Of a stretch of 64,000 nucleotides of DNA, positions 11,810 to 24,438 are shown one piece after another. The notes below the pieces were generated by a model. That model saw only the letters and a program-made list of their open reading frames with translations. It was not told where the DNA came from and searched no databases. Positions within the stretch are counted from its first letter, which is position 1, and each line of letters starts with the position of its first letter. This DNA comes from Pseudisothecium myosuroides. Taxonomy: Eukaryota > Streptophyta > Bryopsida > Hypnales > Lembophyllaceae. The translations under genes were made by a program, and so were the position numbers. The DNA lies in the NCBI GenBank assembly GCA_951799445.1, contig OX637293.1:4588001-4652000 (forward strand), in the 5' to 3' direction.

Positions 11810-14800
11810 ATGGGTGCAGAGGAGGTGATTGCAATTGGAGAGTCGAGGCGCCTGAGCTCTGCGGAATTAGCAACGGATAGGCGCGCTGGAGGACGCAGGT
11901 TGTTGGTGGGGATGAAGCTCAACTCTTCCTGCCGGGAGATGCTTACTTGGACAATCGCTAAGCTAGCGCAACCTGGCGATCACATCCTTGCGCTTCATGT
12001 CTCCTCACAGCAAGGTAACCCACCACGGATTTCTCAAGGAATTTCAGGAATTGTACGAAACCCATCACTCAATTTCCACTGGAATCGAGGCATCGGTCTT
12101 TCTCTTGCTAACCCACAACGGCTATGCCCCACCGTGCTGCGCAATCAGTTCGCATTCCTGGGAGAGCCGGCTCTATGATTGCTTGCTTGTGTTGCTGCCC
12201 GAGCTTCCTTGGTGCAAAAATCGAGGTTGCTTGTAATATACTAACGTATCAGCGTGGAATGAGTCAAAAGAGTCGTCGCCGGCTTCACTTCGAAGTCCCC
12301 AGGCGTACGTTAGAAAGCCTTTTTTCCACATCAGATTGTTCTCTTGGAGGGACCGTTGCAGTTGTACTGCAGTTTCTGAGGTCGCTTACTTTTTTTTATT
12401 AAGGGGACAAATCCACTTTTTTGTTTAGGGACAGTCTCTGCTTTGGTTTGGTTTGTCGTAGTAAAAGCTTTCGTACGTCGTCGTCGTCGTCGTCATCATC
12501 GTCGCCATAGCCACTTGGAGCATTTCTTGATCTTTTAGCGCAATTGGCCTTTCTGACAAATTTGATTGCAAGCACTTGCCCATGCGCTGGCATCTGCATT
12601 TCCGGCACGTTGCGTTATTTGCTTCAGTACCGGTAATTTATTGTTCGAGCGACGTCTCGGGATCTGTATTGTCTGTAGGACCTGAGTCAGCTTTCCTTCT
12701 TTGCCACTGCAGCTTTGGTTCTAGATCTCGTTGGTGGTTTGTTCCCTTTGACTCAAATGAAGTCTTGGTAGTCTCCCTGTTTTCGAGGTGTGGGGATTTG
12801 CGTTCTTGGCAACCCTAGGGAGTGCGTTATTGTAGCGGTTTTGTAAGTTTAGGTGACAAGCATTTGAGTATTGGAGTGGTGATGGAGTAGAGCAAACTTT
12901 GATGATAACTCAGGAACACTAGAACCGTTTTTTGCAAACGGTGAGATGCCGTTACGTTCGTAGAGCATCAAGATGTGGGGTATAGATAGCGAGATTCAAA
13001 GCGCTCAATTATATGTCTTTCCCTCTCTCTCTCCTGGTTGCAGCGAAGTTTGTGCCAATGTACACTGTCCTTTCACTTCAATTATGATGTCGCACCTTTG
13101 TGGTAGTCATCGCTGTGACTGATTCAAGGGATATTCTGGAACAGGGGCCACGGTCGAGGAGGAGGACTCACATGAACAACAATTGGCCAACACCTTGCGT
13201 GGCGTTCTCTCCGTTTACGAAGGCCTATGCAATCTGAAGCAAGTGCGTCTCCTGTGATTACACAAAAAACTCTTCTGCTAATTTTTTATAAATAGTAAGT
13301 AACTTCACTGTGACTATTCCTCAATCGTGGTGGTGACTGGCAGATCAAGCTGCAATTGGAGATCGTGAGTGGTGACAAGGTGAGAAACGTGCTGGTGGAA
13401 GTGGCCTCCAGTTATGAGGCTTGCAAACTCATTCTCGGTGCCAACAAGAACTTCTCCGTTGGGTGAGTTTTTTCTCTTTCTGTCTTTGCGATTTGTGTGT
13501 GGCTATGGCGTGATTGCTAAGTTACTGTGATAGCTACTTCATTTCCCTTCTAACGAAGATCTTTGTGATCCTTCAGGCGGACCAAGGCTCTTGGTAGATA
13601 CTGTTTGAATCGGCTGCCCTGCACTTGCACGGTTGTCATCCTCGAGCGGGGTCAGATCATTTTTGATAAGAAGGGGCGGCTCGGGACAGACATGACACGT
13701 AATTATCTTGACCCTTTCTTCAGAATTCGAGTCCTTTGAAAATGCATTCAAATCGATTAATTTCATGATGGTTGGTTGAAATCGAATAGATTTCTCTGTT
13801 CTTAGGGTAGCGGATACTGTTTTCGTCCAGGTTCTAAGCATTGTAACCAATATGTAAGAGTGTGGTTCCATTCGAAGATGTGGACATTCTCTTGGGATCA
13901 AACTTTTAATCACTGCGCCAGATTTATTAGACAATACTGGGAGGTTGTAGATCAGTATTGAAGGGACAGACTTAGACTACCCCATTTCCATTCCAACATA
14001 GGTTACCGTAGGCATTTAATCAAGCTAATTGGAGTCCAAGTGTTCATCGGAAGAGACGAGTATCTGTTGGTTCCAAGGGTCAATCTATAGGAGACAGGAT
14101 CAGGTCCAACACAGTTTTAGAATCCTCTACCTTAACAGCTCCCTCTATTGTACTGGAGGTGACATTACCCTTCTTTAATCTCATTACTGGAGTCCCAACA
14201 GTCACATAGCTTGAACATGTGACAAATCTGCTACAGTCAACCAATCTCTGGCAACTGAACCAGGTATTCTAGAATGTCATTTTAGGCAGACTCTCACAAC
14301 CAAGAGATTTGAGTGTAACTTGCGAAACACTCACAAACTCACCTATCTTTGTTTCTGTTTCAACATCATTCAGGGTTAGACATGATCAAGGTATTCCGAC
14401 GCAGTATGCGCCTAGGCAGGCACCGAAACCAGAAAAGCAGCCGAGTAGAAGAAGAGCCTGACAACCACAACAACAACCAAAACAACAACCAAAACAACAA
14501 TAACAACAACAACAATAACAACAACAACAACAACAACAACAACAAGCCCTCTCATGGACACCAAAGGAGCAAGTCAGAGATCCCTGACTACACCTCCATT
14601 TCCAACCACAATTTTTCCAACGCCCCCCCTGAACTGAGCTTCGGCTCGTGCTCCTCCATAGTAATCCAAGAAGACTTCTCCCTCTCCCCTGTGAATGTTC
14701 TCTCACGCAACAGCACGGCGACATTCGAGGCTCTTCGCATGTCGTTTTCCAAACGGAGAGCACAAGGGAGTCTCAAAGCAGCTGCTGCAACAGCTCAAAG

Positions 14801-17800
14801 ATCAGACATGTATCTTCTCGAACATAGTAAAGATATTAACAGTAGTACTAATAGTATTGATAGTGGTAATGGTAATGGTAGTACTAAGGTTGAGGATGTT
14901 ATTGTGCCGGGTTGGCCACTTCTGAACCATGCCATAGGATTTGAGAAGCTTGCGGGGAGAACAGTGAACCGTGATCCTTCGCCTTCACCGAAAGAGTTTT
15001 GGATTCGGGAGGAAATGGGAGAGCCGAAGAGCCGAGTGCGAGACTGGAGTTTGAATTTGGCGCAAGATGTGGGCGGCCTTTGTTCGAACCGAGCTTGCAT
15101 TGCGTTTGGTTATGAGGATCTGGAAGCTGCCACGTCTGGATTCTCTCAAGGTGAGTGTGATCGCCTCCCAAGCAGCAGTTTTGTAATTTAATCCTTACAC
15201 TCCCTGGTGTTCACATATTTTGGATGATTCTGGGTGATGTTTTGTCCAAGTGACTTCTCTGTCATCCAAAGTAACGCTTCAATCTTTAACAAGCAAGCTT
15301 CCTTGATGACATATTTCATGGCAACAAAGAAGCAAGTGTTCTTGTTCCAAGCACAATTGCTTGAAAATGTATGAAAGTGGGGAAAATGAAAGAGCTTTTA
15401 GGTGTTATTCATGTTATGTGGACTGGTCCTGGGGAAGCAGTTTTACTTGCCTCTGTTGTAGTGGAGTAGGCCCCCATAATGGACTGAAATTTTTAAAAAT
15501 TAATTAATATTTTTTCTACAATTTTCTACATCTGCAGAGAATGTGGTAGGACGAGGAGGTGGCAGCGAAGTGTTCAGAGGCACCATGCGGGATGGGAGGG
15601 TAGTGGCTGTCAAGCGACTAAACCCGGGTCCCCAAGCAGAAGAGGAGCTTTTGGTTGACATTGAAATCAATACAACTTTGACCCATACTCATGTTGTATC
15701 CCTGCTGGGTTACTGTGTGGAGGCGTCGCATATGCTTCTTGTTTACGATTATCTACCTGAAGGAAACTTGGAAGACCATCTTCATGGTAAGCATCGTCTT
15801 TGAAACTAACCTTAACCTCTAGTTTCCCAAGTTAAAAACCAACAACGAATTTCCACTTTCCAAGCTAATTTTGGAACTATTGGAACTTTCAAAACATATT
15901 TCGGTGTGATTTTTAGTTTCTACTGGTAAATTTTACTACCTTCCTTGATGCTTCTTAAATGATTTATTTCAACGCTTATAGATATGGAAGTGGCCAGTTT
16001 TGGCGACATCCTCAATGACTCAGAAAAGGACTAGTTATTAAATGATTTTTTGATTAATTTCTAGCCATTCTGTACATGGAAATTGTTTATTTTGCTCAAG
16101 TTAGATGTGCTTCGTGTGTGTTTCTCAGCTCCAGGAAAGGATACATCAGTTCTGCCATGGGAAGTGCGCTACAGAGTGGCCGTGGGAATTGCCAGGGCTC
16201 TAGAGTATCTGCACAAGGGCTGCAACAGGCCTGTCGTGCACCGAGATGTTAAAACGTCGAACATTCTCCTGACTGCCAACTTTGAATCTCAGGTTTTCTT
16301 CTACTCAGTCCTTTTCTCCTGATTTTCTAGATTTGATGACACAGCTTCTGTGGCCACTAAAATTCGTGTTTTTTCAGCGTTTCAACAGTACTGTTTGAGT
16401 TCCCAATGACAGTTCTTTATAATTGAGAGCATACGGGGAGATGAATGAACCAAATATCTTTTTCTAGTGAGAATTCTTTTGTATTAACACAGTAATTATT
16501 ACTATTGGAATGTCTGCAGTTGTCAGACTTTGGACTTGCAATGTGGGCACCCACCAAGGTTTCACACTTGCTGTGCAATGACGTCGTTGGGACGTTCGGG
16601 TAATGCAGCATATCTTTCTCTCTTTTGATTTTTTCCCCTAGTATTTATGGAAACTTAAAGTAACTCGAAGTACTCAATTGTCCAAAAGTGGCTGCACCGT
16701 AACATTTATTGAAATAAATCATATAAGAAGCTTCAGGGAAGGTAACAAATATGCAAATAGAAACTAGTTCTTCATAAGTAATTCATTTTTGAGTATCGAA
16801 TATGTTTTGAGAGTTCCTGTAATGAACGATTAGCTCCCAAAGTGAAATTTCATTTCTTTTTTGCTTGGATCACAGAAGGGGTTAACCTGTTACATGCATC
16901 GTTTGATTGATATAAATAGTGTGATCAAACTTGAGATTTCGTGGAGGGATTGTATATAAAAATGTAGGAGTTTTTAGCGTGTTCAGTTTTTAGGCTGTAT
17001 TTCTGACGGACTCTTCGTTTCTTCCAGGTATTTGGCCCCGGAATATTTCATGTTTGGGAGGGTGAACGACAAAACAGATGTTTATGCATTTGGTGTGGTG
17101 CTGCTCGAGCTCATCACAGGCAGGAAACCAATTGATACAACCAGGCCTAAAGGGGAAGAAAATCTCGTCAATTGGGTATGAGTCTTGGAATCTCTCAACG
17201 CAACTAGAGGTTTTTCTAATGTAGTGCTTGTGATATAGCTTGCTGAATGTACGATGGACAGGTTCCTTTTGTGGCTAGTATGTACCTCTCAGCTACATTC
17301 TAAACCGAAAAAAATATTCGCTATCAGAACATACGTTAACTTTGGTTGGAGGGCAAGTTGAGGCATGTGCCGATGGCAAAAAAGTTTGCTCTAGAATGTA
17401 CCCTCGGGATACATTCTAAGCACAGAAAATGCATGTCCATTTCACAGCAGACTAGTTTATGAAGATGACCTTCAGGTTTTTTGCATGATGTTTGTTACCT
17501 TCTGCATTATGCAAGAATTTTAAATGGACATATGCATTGTTGCTGTTACAGTAGAGTAAGGTTCCGATTCGATTATTTTTCCTGAATATTTTCAGAATGA
17601 GAAGTGTCTTCTCACAATGAAATCAATACGAATTCTTTTGTCAAATACTATAATTTGATTGAAGGTATATTAGAATCTCATTAGAAAAAAATATGACTTC
17701 TTAGAAGCTTCTGTGAATACGAACTGACCTTATGGTTTTTGAAACAGGCAAGGCCTTTGTTGGTGGAGAGAGCATTGAACAGATTAGTGGACCCCCTGCT

Positions 17801-18597
17801 AGGAGGAGTCTACGACATAGCTCAAATGAACAACATGATAGTAGCAGCATTCCTTTGCATCCAACAATCAGCTCAACAAAGACCGCAGATGAGTCAGGTA
17901 TATTGATCACCCCTTTGCTCTTAAACTTCAACATTTGTAAACAATTTTTAATATATGAAATGCTTACGTGTCCATAACACTCTTGAGCAACTTGGAATGG
18001 GTCCTATATGTTTTAAGCTAGAATGAGGTAAGTGCACCCAAAAAAGCGTAGCCTCACCGGTCGGGCTGGTCACCGTGGAAATCATCCTTTTTGTTACCTG
18101 TGTGAATCATTTGCTTAAGAAAACCACTAGCACTCATTGATGGTCAAACTACTGTGCAAGACCTCCCCTTTTCACACAAAATTCCAAGATCATCTGCACT
18201 TACTTCTGTCTTACATAGAAGGATTCTCTGCAGCGACTTTGCAAGGTTAATGAATGGAATGGTTGTAAGTGAAGTGTAGAAGAGCAAGTCCATCTCCCTG
18301 TAATTTATGAAGTTCAACTTTTGCTCTTTGCTGCAGATACTGCAGGTTCTTTCCGGTGACCGTGACAAGACCCCGAGCATGTGCATATCCAAGTTGGACG
18401 TGATGTCCATGTCCGATCCCGAAGATGTCGACACAAATAACGACGCCCATATCCGGAGCCACCTGGCTCTTGCGATGCTGGGGGTGGACGACGATGCAAC
18501 TTCGCAGTGCAGCGTAGTCGACATCCCTCATTCCAATAAATATCTGGAGGAGTATTTGGAGGGCCGGTTTAGCAGGTCCGCCAGTTTCGAGGATTGA
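11810..18597 (+). CDS. Receptor-like cytoplasmic kinase with N-terminal USP-like domain, 11 exons, 790 aa
   Basis: Exons: 11810-12014, 13145-13242, 13344-13462, 13577-13698, 14374-15150, 15538-15786, 16129-16292, 16520-16599, 17028-17175, 17748-17897, 18337-18597. All introns are GT-AG, all phases match, and the 2,373 coding bases end in TGA. Residues ~29-150 resemble the universal stress protein / adenine-nucleotide alpha-hydrolase-like domain found ahead of the kinase in this plant family ([34 protein letters not shown]). A linker follows with a basic patch ([14 protein letters not shown]) and an Asn run from AAC repeats (14461-14545). The kinase has a Gly loop ([12 protein letters not shown]), Lys466 in [12 protein letters not shown] (Asp563), DFG (581-583) and APEY, so it should be active. 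The C-terminal tail is acidic then Ser-rich. There is no signal peptide or membrane helix, so it is likely cytosolic or peripheral; the substrate is unknown. The start codon is the first ATG in frame with the domain. Confidence 0.93.
12476..12500. repeat. CGT/CAT trinucleotide run in kinase intron 1
   Basis: Tandem cgt units followed by cat units lie inside the 1.1 kb first intron. Simple repeat only. Confidence 0.8.
18055..18240 (+). repeat. Dispersed ~210 bp repeat, copy c, in the last kinase intron
   Basis: Matches the copies at 1,757-1,970 and 5,994-6,205 (blocks like gtcaaactact, cccttttcacac, acttctgtcttac, agaaggatt). It lies within intron 10 (17898-18336) and leaves the splice sites intact. 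Confidence 0.7.
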
Positions 18598-19588
18598 TCA
18601 AAACGGCGAGTGAGCTTCTATGGGTGGTACACTCTCGACCGCGAGACTGATACGATCCGGCTTGTATCAATTTGACCCCACTTGCACCTCAACTCTACCG
18701 CGTCCATGATAGCAATATCAATTTGGTTGGTTTCCGCAACAAACATGGTGCTCCATATTATTATTATGTGGATGACCCATAGGAACCAATTCATAGATTC
18801 ATTTGTGACTGTAGAAACCTCTGTACCATAGAAGAGAGAGAGAGAGTAGCACTTTTTTCCGCCTTCTTCAAGAGATTCATAACATATGAAGCTTGGAGAA
18901 AGAGCGTGAGCTAGAATTGGCTACCAACTAGACATTGAACTCGTGACTCCTATTTTCTGTACAATAATTCTGAGGTTCAACTTGAGAACCTTGTGAGGTA
19001 CCGGTAGTTAGAAGAGACAGTTTTGTTTTTGCATTTTTTTCTGGTACGGTAGTAGAGGTTTTCGTACATCAATCAAACACCTGAGATTTTGTATATATAA
19101 GGTGGTGCTCTATAGATTGTAGGGATAAATTTTGCCAGTGACAAGGGGATGCACTCTCATGTACCTCCTGGACTGTTTTTGGTTTTTGGTCTTCCCTTAA
19201 TACGATTTTTGGTTTTCACCCTAAACCACCTTCATCTGATTGCTTGGAGGATGGTCATTCAATGTCAAATTATCTGAAATGTGAGACAAGTGTGTTATAG
19301 TCAATCATAGTGTGACAAGTGTGCAAAATATTCTAGATTATCATTGACAAGAGAGTTAGAATATAGAAGGTTGAGTGTATTTTTTAGCGACTTTGCAACA
19401 AATGATATTTCTCTCATGTTATGGACTGTATATTATTTTTGTGCAAGAGTTTTCATGATGTCATAGCTATAGTGTTTTGTCAAATTTCATCTACATGTGT
19501 TAGATTTCTAGTAGAGTGTAGGTTACTAATTGCAATTTATTTGTGTGACATGCACTTGAAAAATGTAGGCACTTAAGGCAAAAATTAA
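18598..19588. other. Kinase 3' flank and intergenic sequence
   Basis: Presumed 3' UTR followed by AT-rich sequence. No polyadenylation site can be fixed and no further gene is seen. Confidence 0.45.
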
Positions 19589-19733
19589 TACTCTCTTTGT
19601 TTGGAAATAGTATACTCATTCTCAACCGTGATTGCACTAAGAATGGATACACTATTTCCAACCGGAGGTAGTACAATCATATTTGTCTATGATTTCACTA
19701 AGAATGGATACACTATTTCCAAATGGAGGTAGT
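19589..19733. mobile_element. Short Stowaway-like MITE with a duplicated right end
   Basis: The left end ta-ctctctttgtttggaaatag is answered by cactatttccaaccggaggtagta near 19,649-19,672 and again by cactatttccaaatggaggtagta ending at 19,733. The block containing aagaatggatacactatttcc is tandemly duplicated. TA flanks and CTCYCTTTGTTTGGAAATAG-type ends fit Stowaway-like elements. Confidence 0.65.
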
Positions 19734-20364
19734 AGAATAATATTTGTTTATATGTTCTCCTATAAAATCACCTCATATTATATGCTTTCATAAAATATTG
19801 ATAGATCTAATTTTTTGGAGAGGACTTTGGTAATTTGATCTATTTTTCATCCATTTTTTAGTTTTATGTTAAGTAATCAAGTTAATTCAATTAGTATGTG
19901 AATTTGATTAATATGAACTCTTCATATTAATTGGATGAAATTAGGATGATAGCAGCATAAAAGTTGGTAGAAGCTTGTTGAAAGTAGGTGAAGATTGGAT
20001 GACGATAACACTACTTGAGATAGTATGAGAAAAGTGAAGACAGATAAATTTCATTGATTTTACCTACATGGTGCAAATTTCTATATATTAACCTTTTAGC
20101 GCTCTAACATTTACTTTCTGAATGATGAAATATATATATTTTTTTCATATTCTTGGTTTTTTTCAATTATTGCTTGGATGAAAGTCATCTTGCTTTGTAT
20201 AGATACTTTATCAAGTTGTTATCCTATCTAATGGTTCGATTTGGTGTTACTAGAGTACATATTTTTCTAAAATTACAAATATGGATGTATGTTAAGTGGT
20301 TGACCAAGCCAAAATTGCATTGATTCTAGTTCAAAACTAAACTTGCAAAAATGAGGTCATAGAT

Positions 20365-21305
20365 TTAACCCCTGAAGGTCCAAACACTGTTTTTTGACAA
20401 CATAGCGATTTTGGGCAGCTCATTACGAGTGGAGTTTTTATTTTTTTTCTTTGAAATTTTCACACAAGATGTGTCCAAGGAGTAGCTTTAAGACCCAACA
20501 ATTTTCATAACTTTTGACTACATGGTTAAAAAGTTATTGTATGATATGTAATTTTTGGTGTACGGCATGCAGCCCGGGCAGCTCAAAAAATTCTTTAAAA
20601 ATCATTTTTTTTAAAAATAAAAATTTGAAATTGGTTCTTTAGATTTATATGTACGTGGAAAGCTTTAAATCATTCCATTTGGACTAATGAGTCAAAAATT
20701 ATGAGGATTCTTAGTTTGAGGGTAGTTATGGAATTTCTACTCTCAAATAAACTTTGAAGTCCTTTATTTCACTCAATTTTCAATATTTTTGAAAAAAAAT
20801 AAAAACATTGGATGTAGATTATTTATAACAACATTACAACCGTTGGGATTGGCATTTTTCAATTCCATAAATAAATTCTTAACAATTTAGTGTTTTGAAT
20901 CATTCTCTACTTCTTTCTACTTACTATTTTTTTCTTATATGTTGTGCAATTCCAAATGATCTAAATTTTTTCAAGCAAGTAGCCAACTTGCCTAGAAAAA
21001 TGAATCCAAGAGTAACCACCATTTGGGGCATTTTTTCATACAAATGTGACCTTGTGAAGTGCAGCTGCCCGGATTTTCGCAGGGACAAATAAAGGGTTTT
21101 TGTCAATTCAAATGCTAATATCTTCCAATCCACATGGTGGAAAATTCTGAAATTTTTTCCACATCTTCTCAAACCAGTTTTCTATAAGATCTTACGGTTA
21201 CATGTGTCCAAAATTGTTTTTTCTCTAAAGTTTGGTACTTGTATTAGAAATGGCAGTTTTGGAGCAGTTTTGGTGAAAACATAGTCTATGACCTTTAGGG
21301 GTTAA
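20365..21305 (+). mobile_element. TTAA-flanked element, family P2 copy 1 (piggyBac-like)
   Basis: The 933 bp body (20369-21301) begins cccctgaaggtc and ends gacctttagggg, with TTAA on both sides. It is nearly collinear with 62302-63233. P1 and P2 differ along most of their length but share length, ends and internal phrases such as ttctgaaattttttccaca and an aaatggcagtttt block near the right end, so they are sister families. No transposase. Confidence 0.75.
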
Positions 21306-21747
21306 AGAATACAAAAATTTCAAAATATCATCATGTCAAAAAAAACTCATTTCAAATCCATTCCAACAAATTTTACTCAAAAAAATGATACTACGGAGTA
21401 ATATTTTGCTTGTAATTGAATTCAGACGGAATTTTGAAATTTTCCTTTCAAAATTTATAAAAAAATATTGGTGATAGCATTGGTGAATCTAACTGTCTAG
21501 GTGGAATCTAAAACTCAAAATCTGTAACTTTTATTTTTGTATACCAATTCCAAAATATTCTAATTCCAAATAGTACTTTGTGATGATTTTTCCCAAATCG
21601 TCAATTCTGGAGAACACTCTGTGTCTTTACAGGTCAAATGTGTTTGGCATATTTATATAATTCCAAAATGTTGTCATATACAGTACATAACCTAAGCACT
21701 CATTTGCTTCAAAAATCATTTGTTTCAAGAAAAAAAAAAAATCAAAA

Positions 21748-21905
21748 CCTGACCTGAGTGCATATTTGATTTGGTCACAGTCAATTATTATCATATACGA
21801 AACCTGAGCATCAAAACCTGACCATGCATAATTATTTTGATTCGGTCATAGCCAATTATACAAATGTATGATTATTGAATTTGGTCTTCTACGAAACCTG
21901 ACTCT
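21748..21905. repeat. Imperfect repeat of aaacctgac blocks
   Basis: Blocks containing aaacctgac, ttgattyggtca and cagycaatta recur about two and a half times with spacing changes. Function unknown. Confidence 0.45.
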
Positions 21906-21974
21906 CATGATCATTATTTTTTTATTTTTTGTTTTTATTTTTATTTTTTTGACACAAATAAAGGCCATGATCAT
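21906..21974. mobile_element. Extremely short LINE 3'-end insertion, ~51 bp
   Basis: A 9 bp direct repeat catgatcat (21906-21914 and 21966-21974) flanks a T-rich tract followed by gacacaaata. The same ttttttttgacacaaat junction is the 3' end of the LINE at 2747-3482. This looks like a target-primed insertion that aborted after about 15 bp of LINE sequence plus its tail. Confidence 0.5.
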
Positions 21975-22201
21975 ATTATTGACTGTGACCATATACAGTC
22001 GTGAACATACAATTATTAACATTTTGATGTTAAATACAATTGTACAACATCTGAGTCGTTGGCAGGTGTCCCTTTTGGTTTTTGTGCTAAAAAGTAAAGA
22101 TATTGAATTCACAATCAACACAATAAACTAAGATGCCAAGCAAATAAAATCAGTACTGAGTATCAAGTAATCTGATTGCTGAAAGATGCTACAATCATAC
22201 A

Positions 22202-22468
22202 GTAAGGTAGGAGGCTCAGAAATGGATGACCCTATTCTTCATGTCCCTATTTATGACCCTAGGTCTTTCATAAACGGTTCACTTGCAATTTTCAAATAAA
22301 AATGGGAAAAGCAAAGAGAATGATTGGCTCTTAGAATTAATAAGTCTTTTTTCCTTGATTCAATCAATGACTATACTAGTCAATTTCAGAACCAACTCAT
22401 ATCCATTTCACAGCCATTTATAGGGTCCATTCTTAACGCCAACTCTGTTTTACACCCTCCTACCTTAC
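22202..22468 (-). mobile_element. MITE family with TAAGGTAG ends, copy 2, 267 bp
   Basis: The ends gtaaggtaggagg and cctcctaccttac are perfect inverted repeats. The interior aligns in reverse with the copy at 2589-3750. Target duplication unresolved. Confidence 0.7.
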
Positions 22469-22730
22469 CACATTTTACAAGCCATAGTTTTTGAAGCCAC
22501 TGCTCATAACAGGTTATGTATAATTTCAATACATTTTGTTGATATGGATTTTTGGAAACTATGATAAAGTTTATAAGGTTTGTGTCCTAAGACACCTTAT
22601 AAACTAAAGTCTTAATGAATTTTGTATTTGACTCTATGAAGTGAAATGAAGTCATGCATTTTATACAACCAATCCGCAAGTTCTTGAGAAATCTTCCTGT
22701 TGATTGAGTCTTTGCATCCTTAGTTGACGT

Positions 22731-23222
22731 TTGTCTATGGAAGCAAAAGCATGGCAAGTTCTTTTTGTTCCCATTTTATCCTTAAGCCATTGGCTTCTTA
22801 GAAGTTCTTTTGGTTTATTTGGATTTTTCTTCTTCTATTTGCAAGTGTACAAGGTAGAGTCATCATTGCAAGGAGAAGAAATGACAATTGCCCCCTCCAA
22901 ATTTTCAATGTCCGCATTCTTGGGACTTTCAGGGAATTTGAGGTATCAGGTGGTCTTTGGATTGGAGAGGCTCATGCAAGACCATTTTGAGCACTTGGAA
23001 GCTGTTATGTTTTTCTCTGCAATATTGAGAGCTTTCAACATTCACATTGGTGATGTGAGTAGTGTAGCTTTTGGGGATCAAGGAGAGTTGCCAATTGTTG
23101 TCCATGATGATGGTTTGCAACCATATCGTAGAAAAACAAGGACGGTTTCTTCGTTGAAGAGTTTCACCATGAGCCTCTCTGATAATGTAAAGGACCACAA
23201 CAAGGATGGCAAACAAGAATGA
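22731..23222 (+). pseudogene. RETICULATA-related (DUF3411) C-terminal fragment
   Basis: The frame from about 22,905 encodes SAFLGLSGNLRYQVVFGLER, matching the conserved C-terminal block of RETICULATA-family chloroplast membrane proteins (an AYGVYMAVSSNLRYQ-like motif, then helices). It continues through a non-conserved tail (ELPIVVHDDGLQPY) to a stop at 23,222. It is very similar to the minus-strand copy at 61,248-61,600. Only the last part of the family is present; the 5' half of the frame is unrelated hydrophobic sequence. I infer a gene fragment, although a real terminal exon with distant upstream exons cannot be excluded. Confidence 0.6.
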
Positions 23223-23537
23223 ACTTTAAACATGGTTTGCAAGAAGAAAGTTAGGCACAAAGTTACCACTAGAAGTAGGTGAGTTTCTTGTGGCATATCA
23301 CTTTAGGTGTGTAGAAGGAGACAATATATATGAGACGTTGGTAGCAAAGATCAATTTAGGAGTTAGTATTAGTTTGCATGTAGAACAATTTTAGAAGATT
23401 CGTCTATATTAGATGACAAAGATCATGAACTTTCACATTTAAATATATGTCTTTGTAAATTGCAACTTTTTCATCTTTGTAATACAAATTACCTAATCCT
23501 TGAGTGTTTGTTCCAACAGAGCTCTGCTACCATAACA

Positions 23538-23905
23538 TTCAATTATAGCCTTTAGAGAGGCATCCTTTTCTTCTCCAAAGTCCTCATCCACAAAATTCAT
23601 CCACACATCATTAATGTAAGCTTTTGTGTTAGGACAGTGGCAACACACTTATGGTGCACTATTTTTTTGCTAATTCTAGGACCACATGCAAATCAACAAA
23701 TAATAATAAAGTTGAAAGATGGTTTGCCAAAACTCCAAAGAATACATTGAGTTATATATCAATGCAATCTATCCAATTGCCATCAACATCTTACTTGGAA
23801 TTTTCATGTTAGAAGAGAAGCTATTTATATACTCATGGGGTGGTAGGAGGTAGAACAACCCATGTGGGATAAGTAATTAGAATTTGTAGTTTCTCAAGCA
23901 CTCTT
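23538..23905 (+). repeat. Left arm (outer part) of a ~550 bp inverted repeat
   Basis: Aligns in reverse complement with 50,355-50,740 (ggtaggaggtagaacaaccc, ttgccatcaacatcttactt and aattcatccacacatcatta-like blocks). LINE A interrupts the arm after 23,905; it resumes at 49,003. The outer end of each arm has a short coding-like frame reading outward (NDVWMNFVDEDFGEEK on the minus strand here, NNVWMKFMDEDSGAKK on the plus strand at right). Confidence 0.8.
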
Positions 23906-24438
23906 TTTTTAAAAAAAAAACAAAAAACGGTGGCCAATGTATTAAGAAACACAGTAAAGTACAAGGAAGATATACCCCTCAAAACCAACCCAGCCTCAAT
24001 GAGGCGGGGGGGCCGAGGGACAAGAAAAATGAAGTTCAGTCAGGCTCCCTAGGGCGGGTCATCATGGGTGGGGGGCTAAAGGCCAAGTGCCAACTAGGAT
24101 GGTGGAAGTCTCTAGAGCAAAAAACGTCATTCTTACCAGGTGTCAACGAACTCTTGGCAGATGGCATTACATTTATCTTCGCTACAACGGTAATAAAATG
24201 AGATGAGGTGGTTTCTGTGAGTCATGCCGGCAAACACAATATCTTTCCATGCTAAAATGCAGATTTTCGTCACGTTGATTTTCTGCGACTTAAACAAGAG
24301 ATTATTAAGCGCTCTCCAAAGACGCCAAAGGATCGCAAAATGTAGGATATCTCCTGTGATGTTGAGGGTTGTGCTGTCGGAGCTGTAAGTCCCTCCGGTG
24401 TTGTAAGTGCTAGGGATTACTCCTGTGCATGCTTTTCT

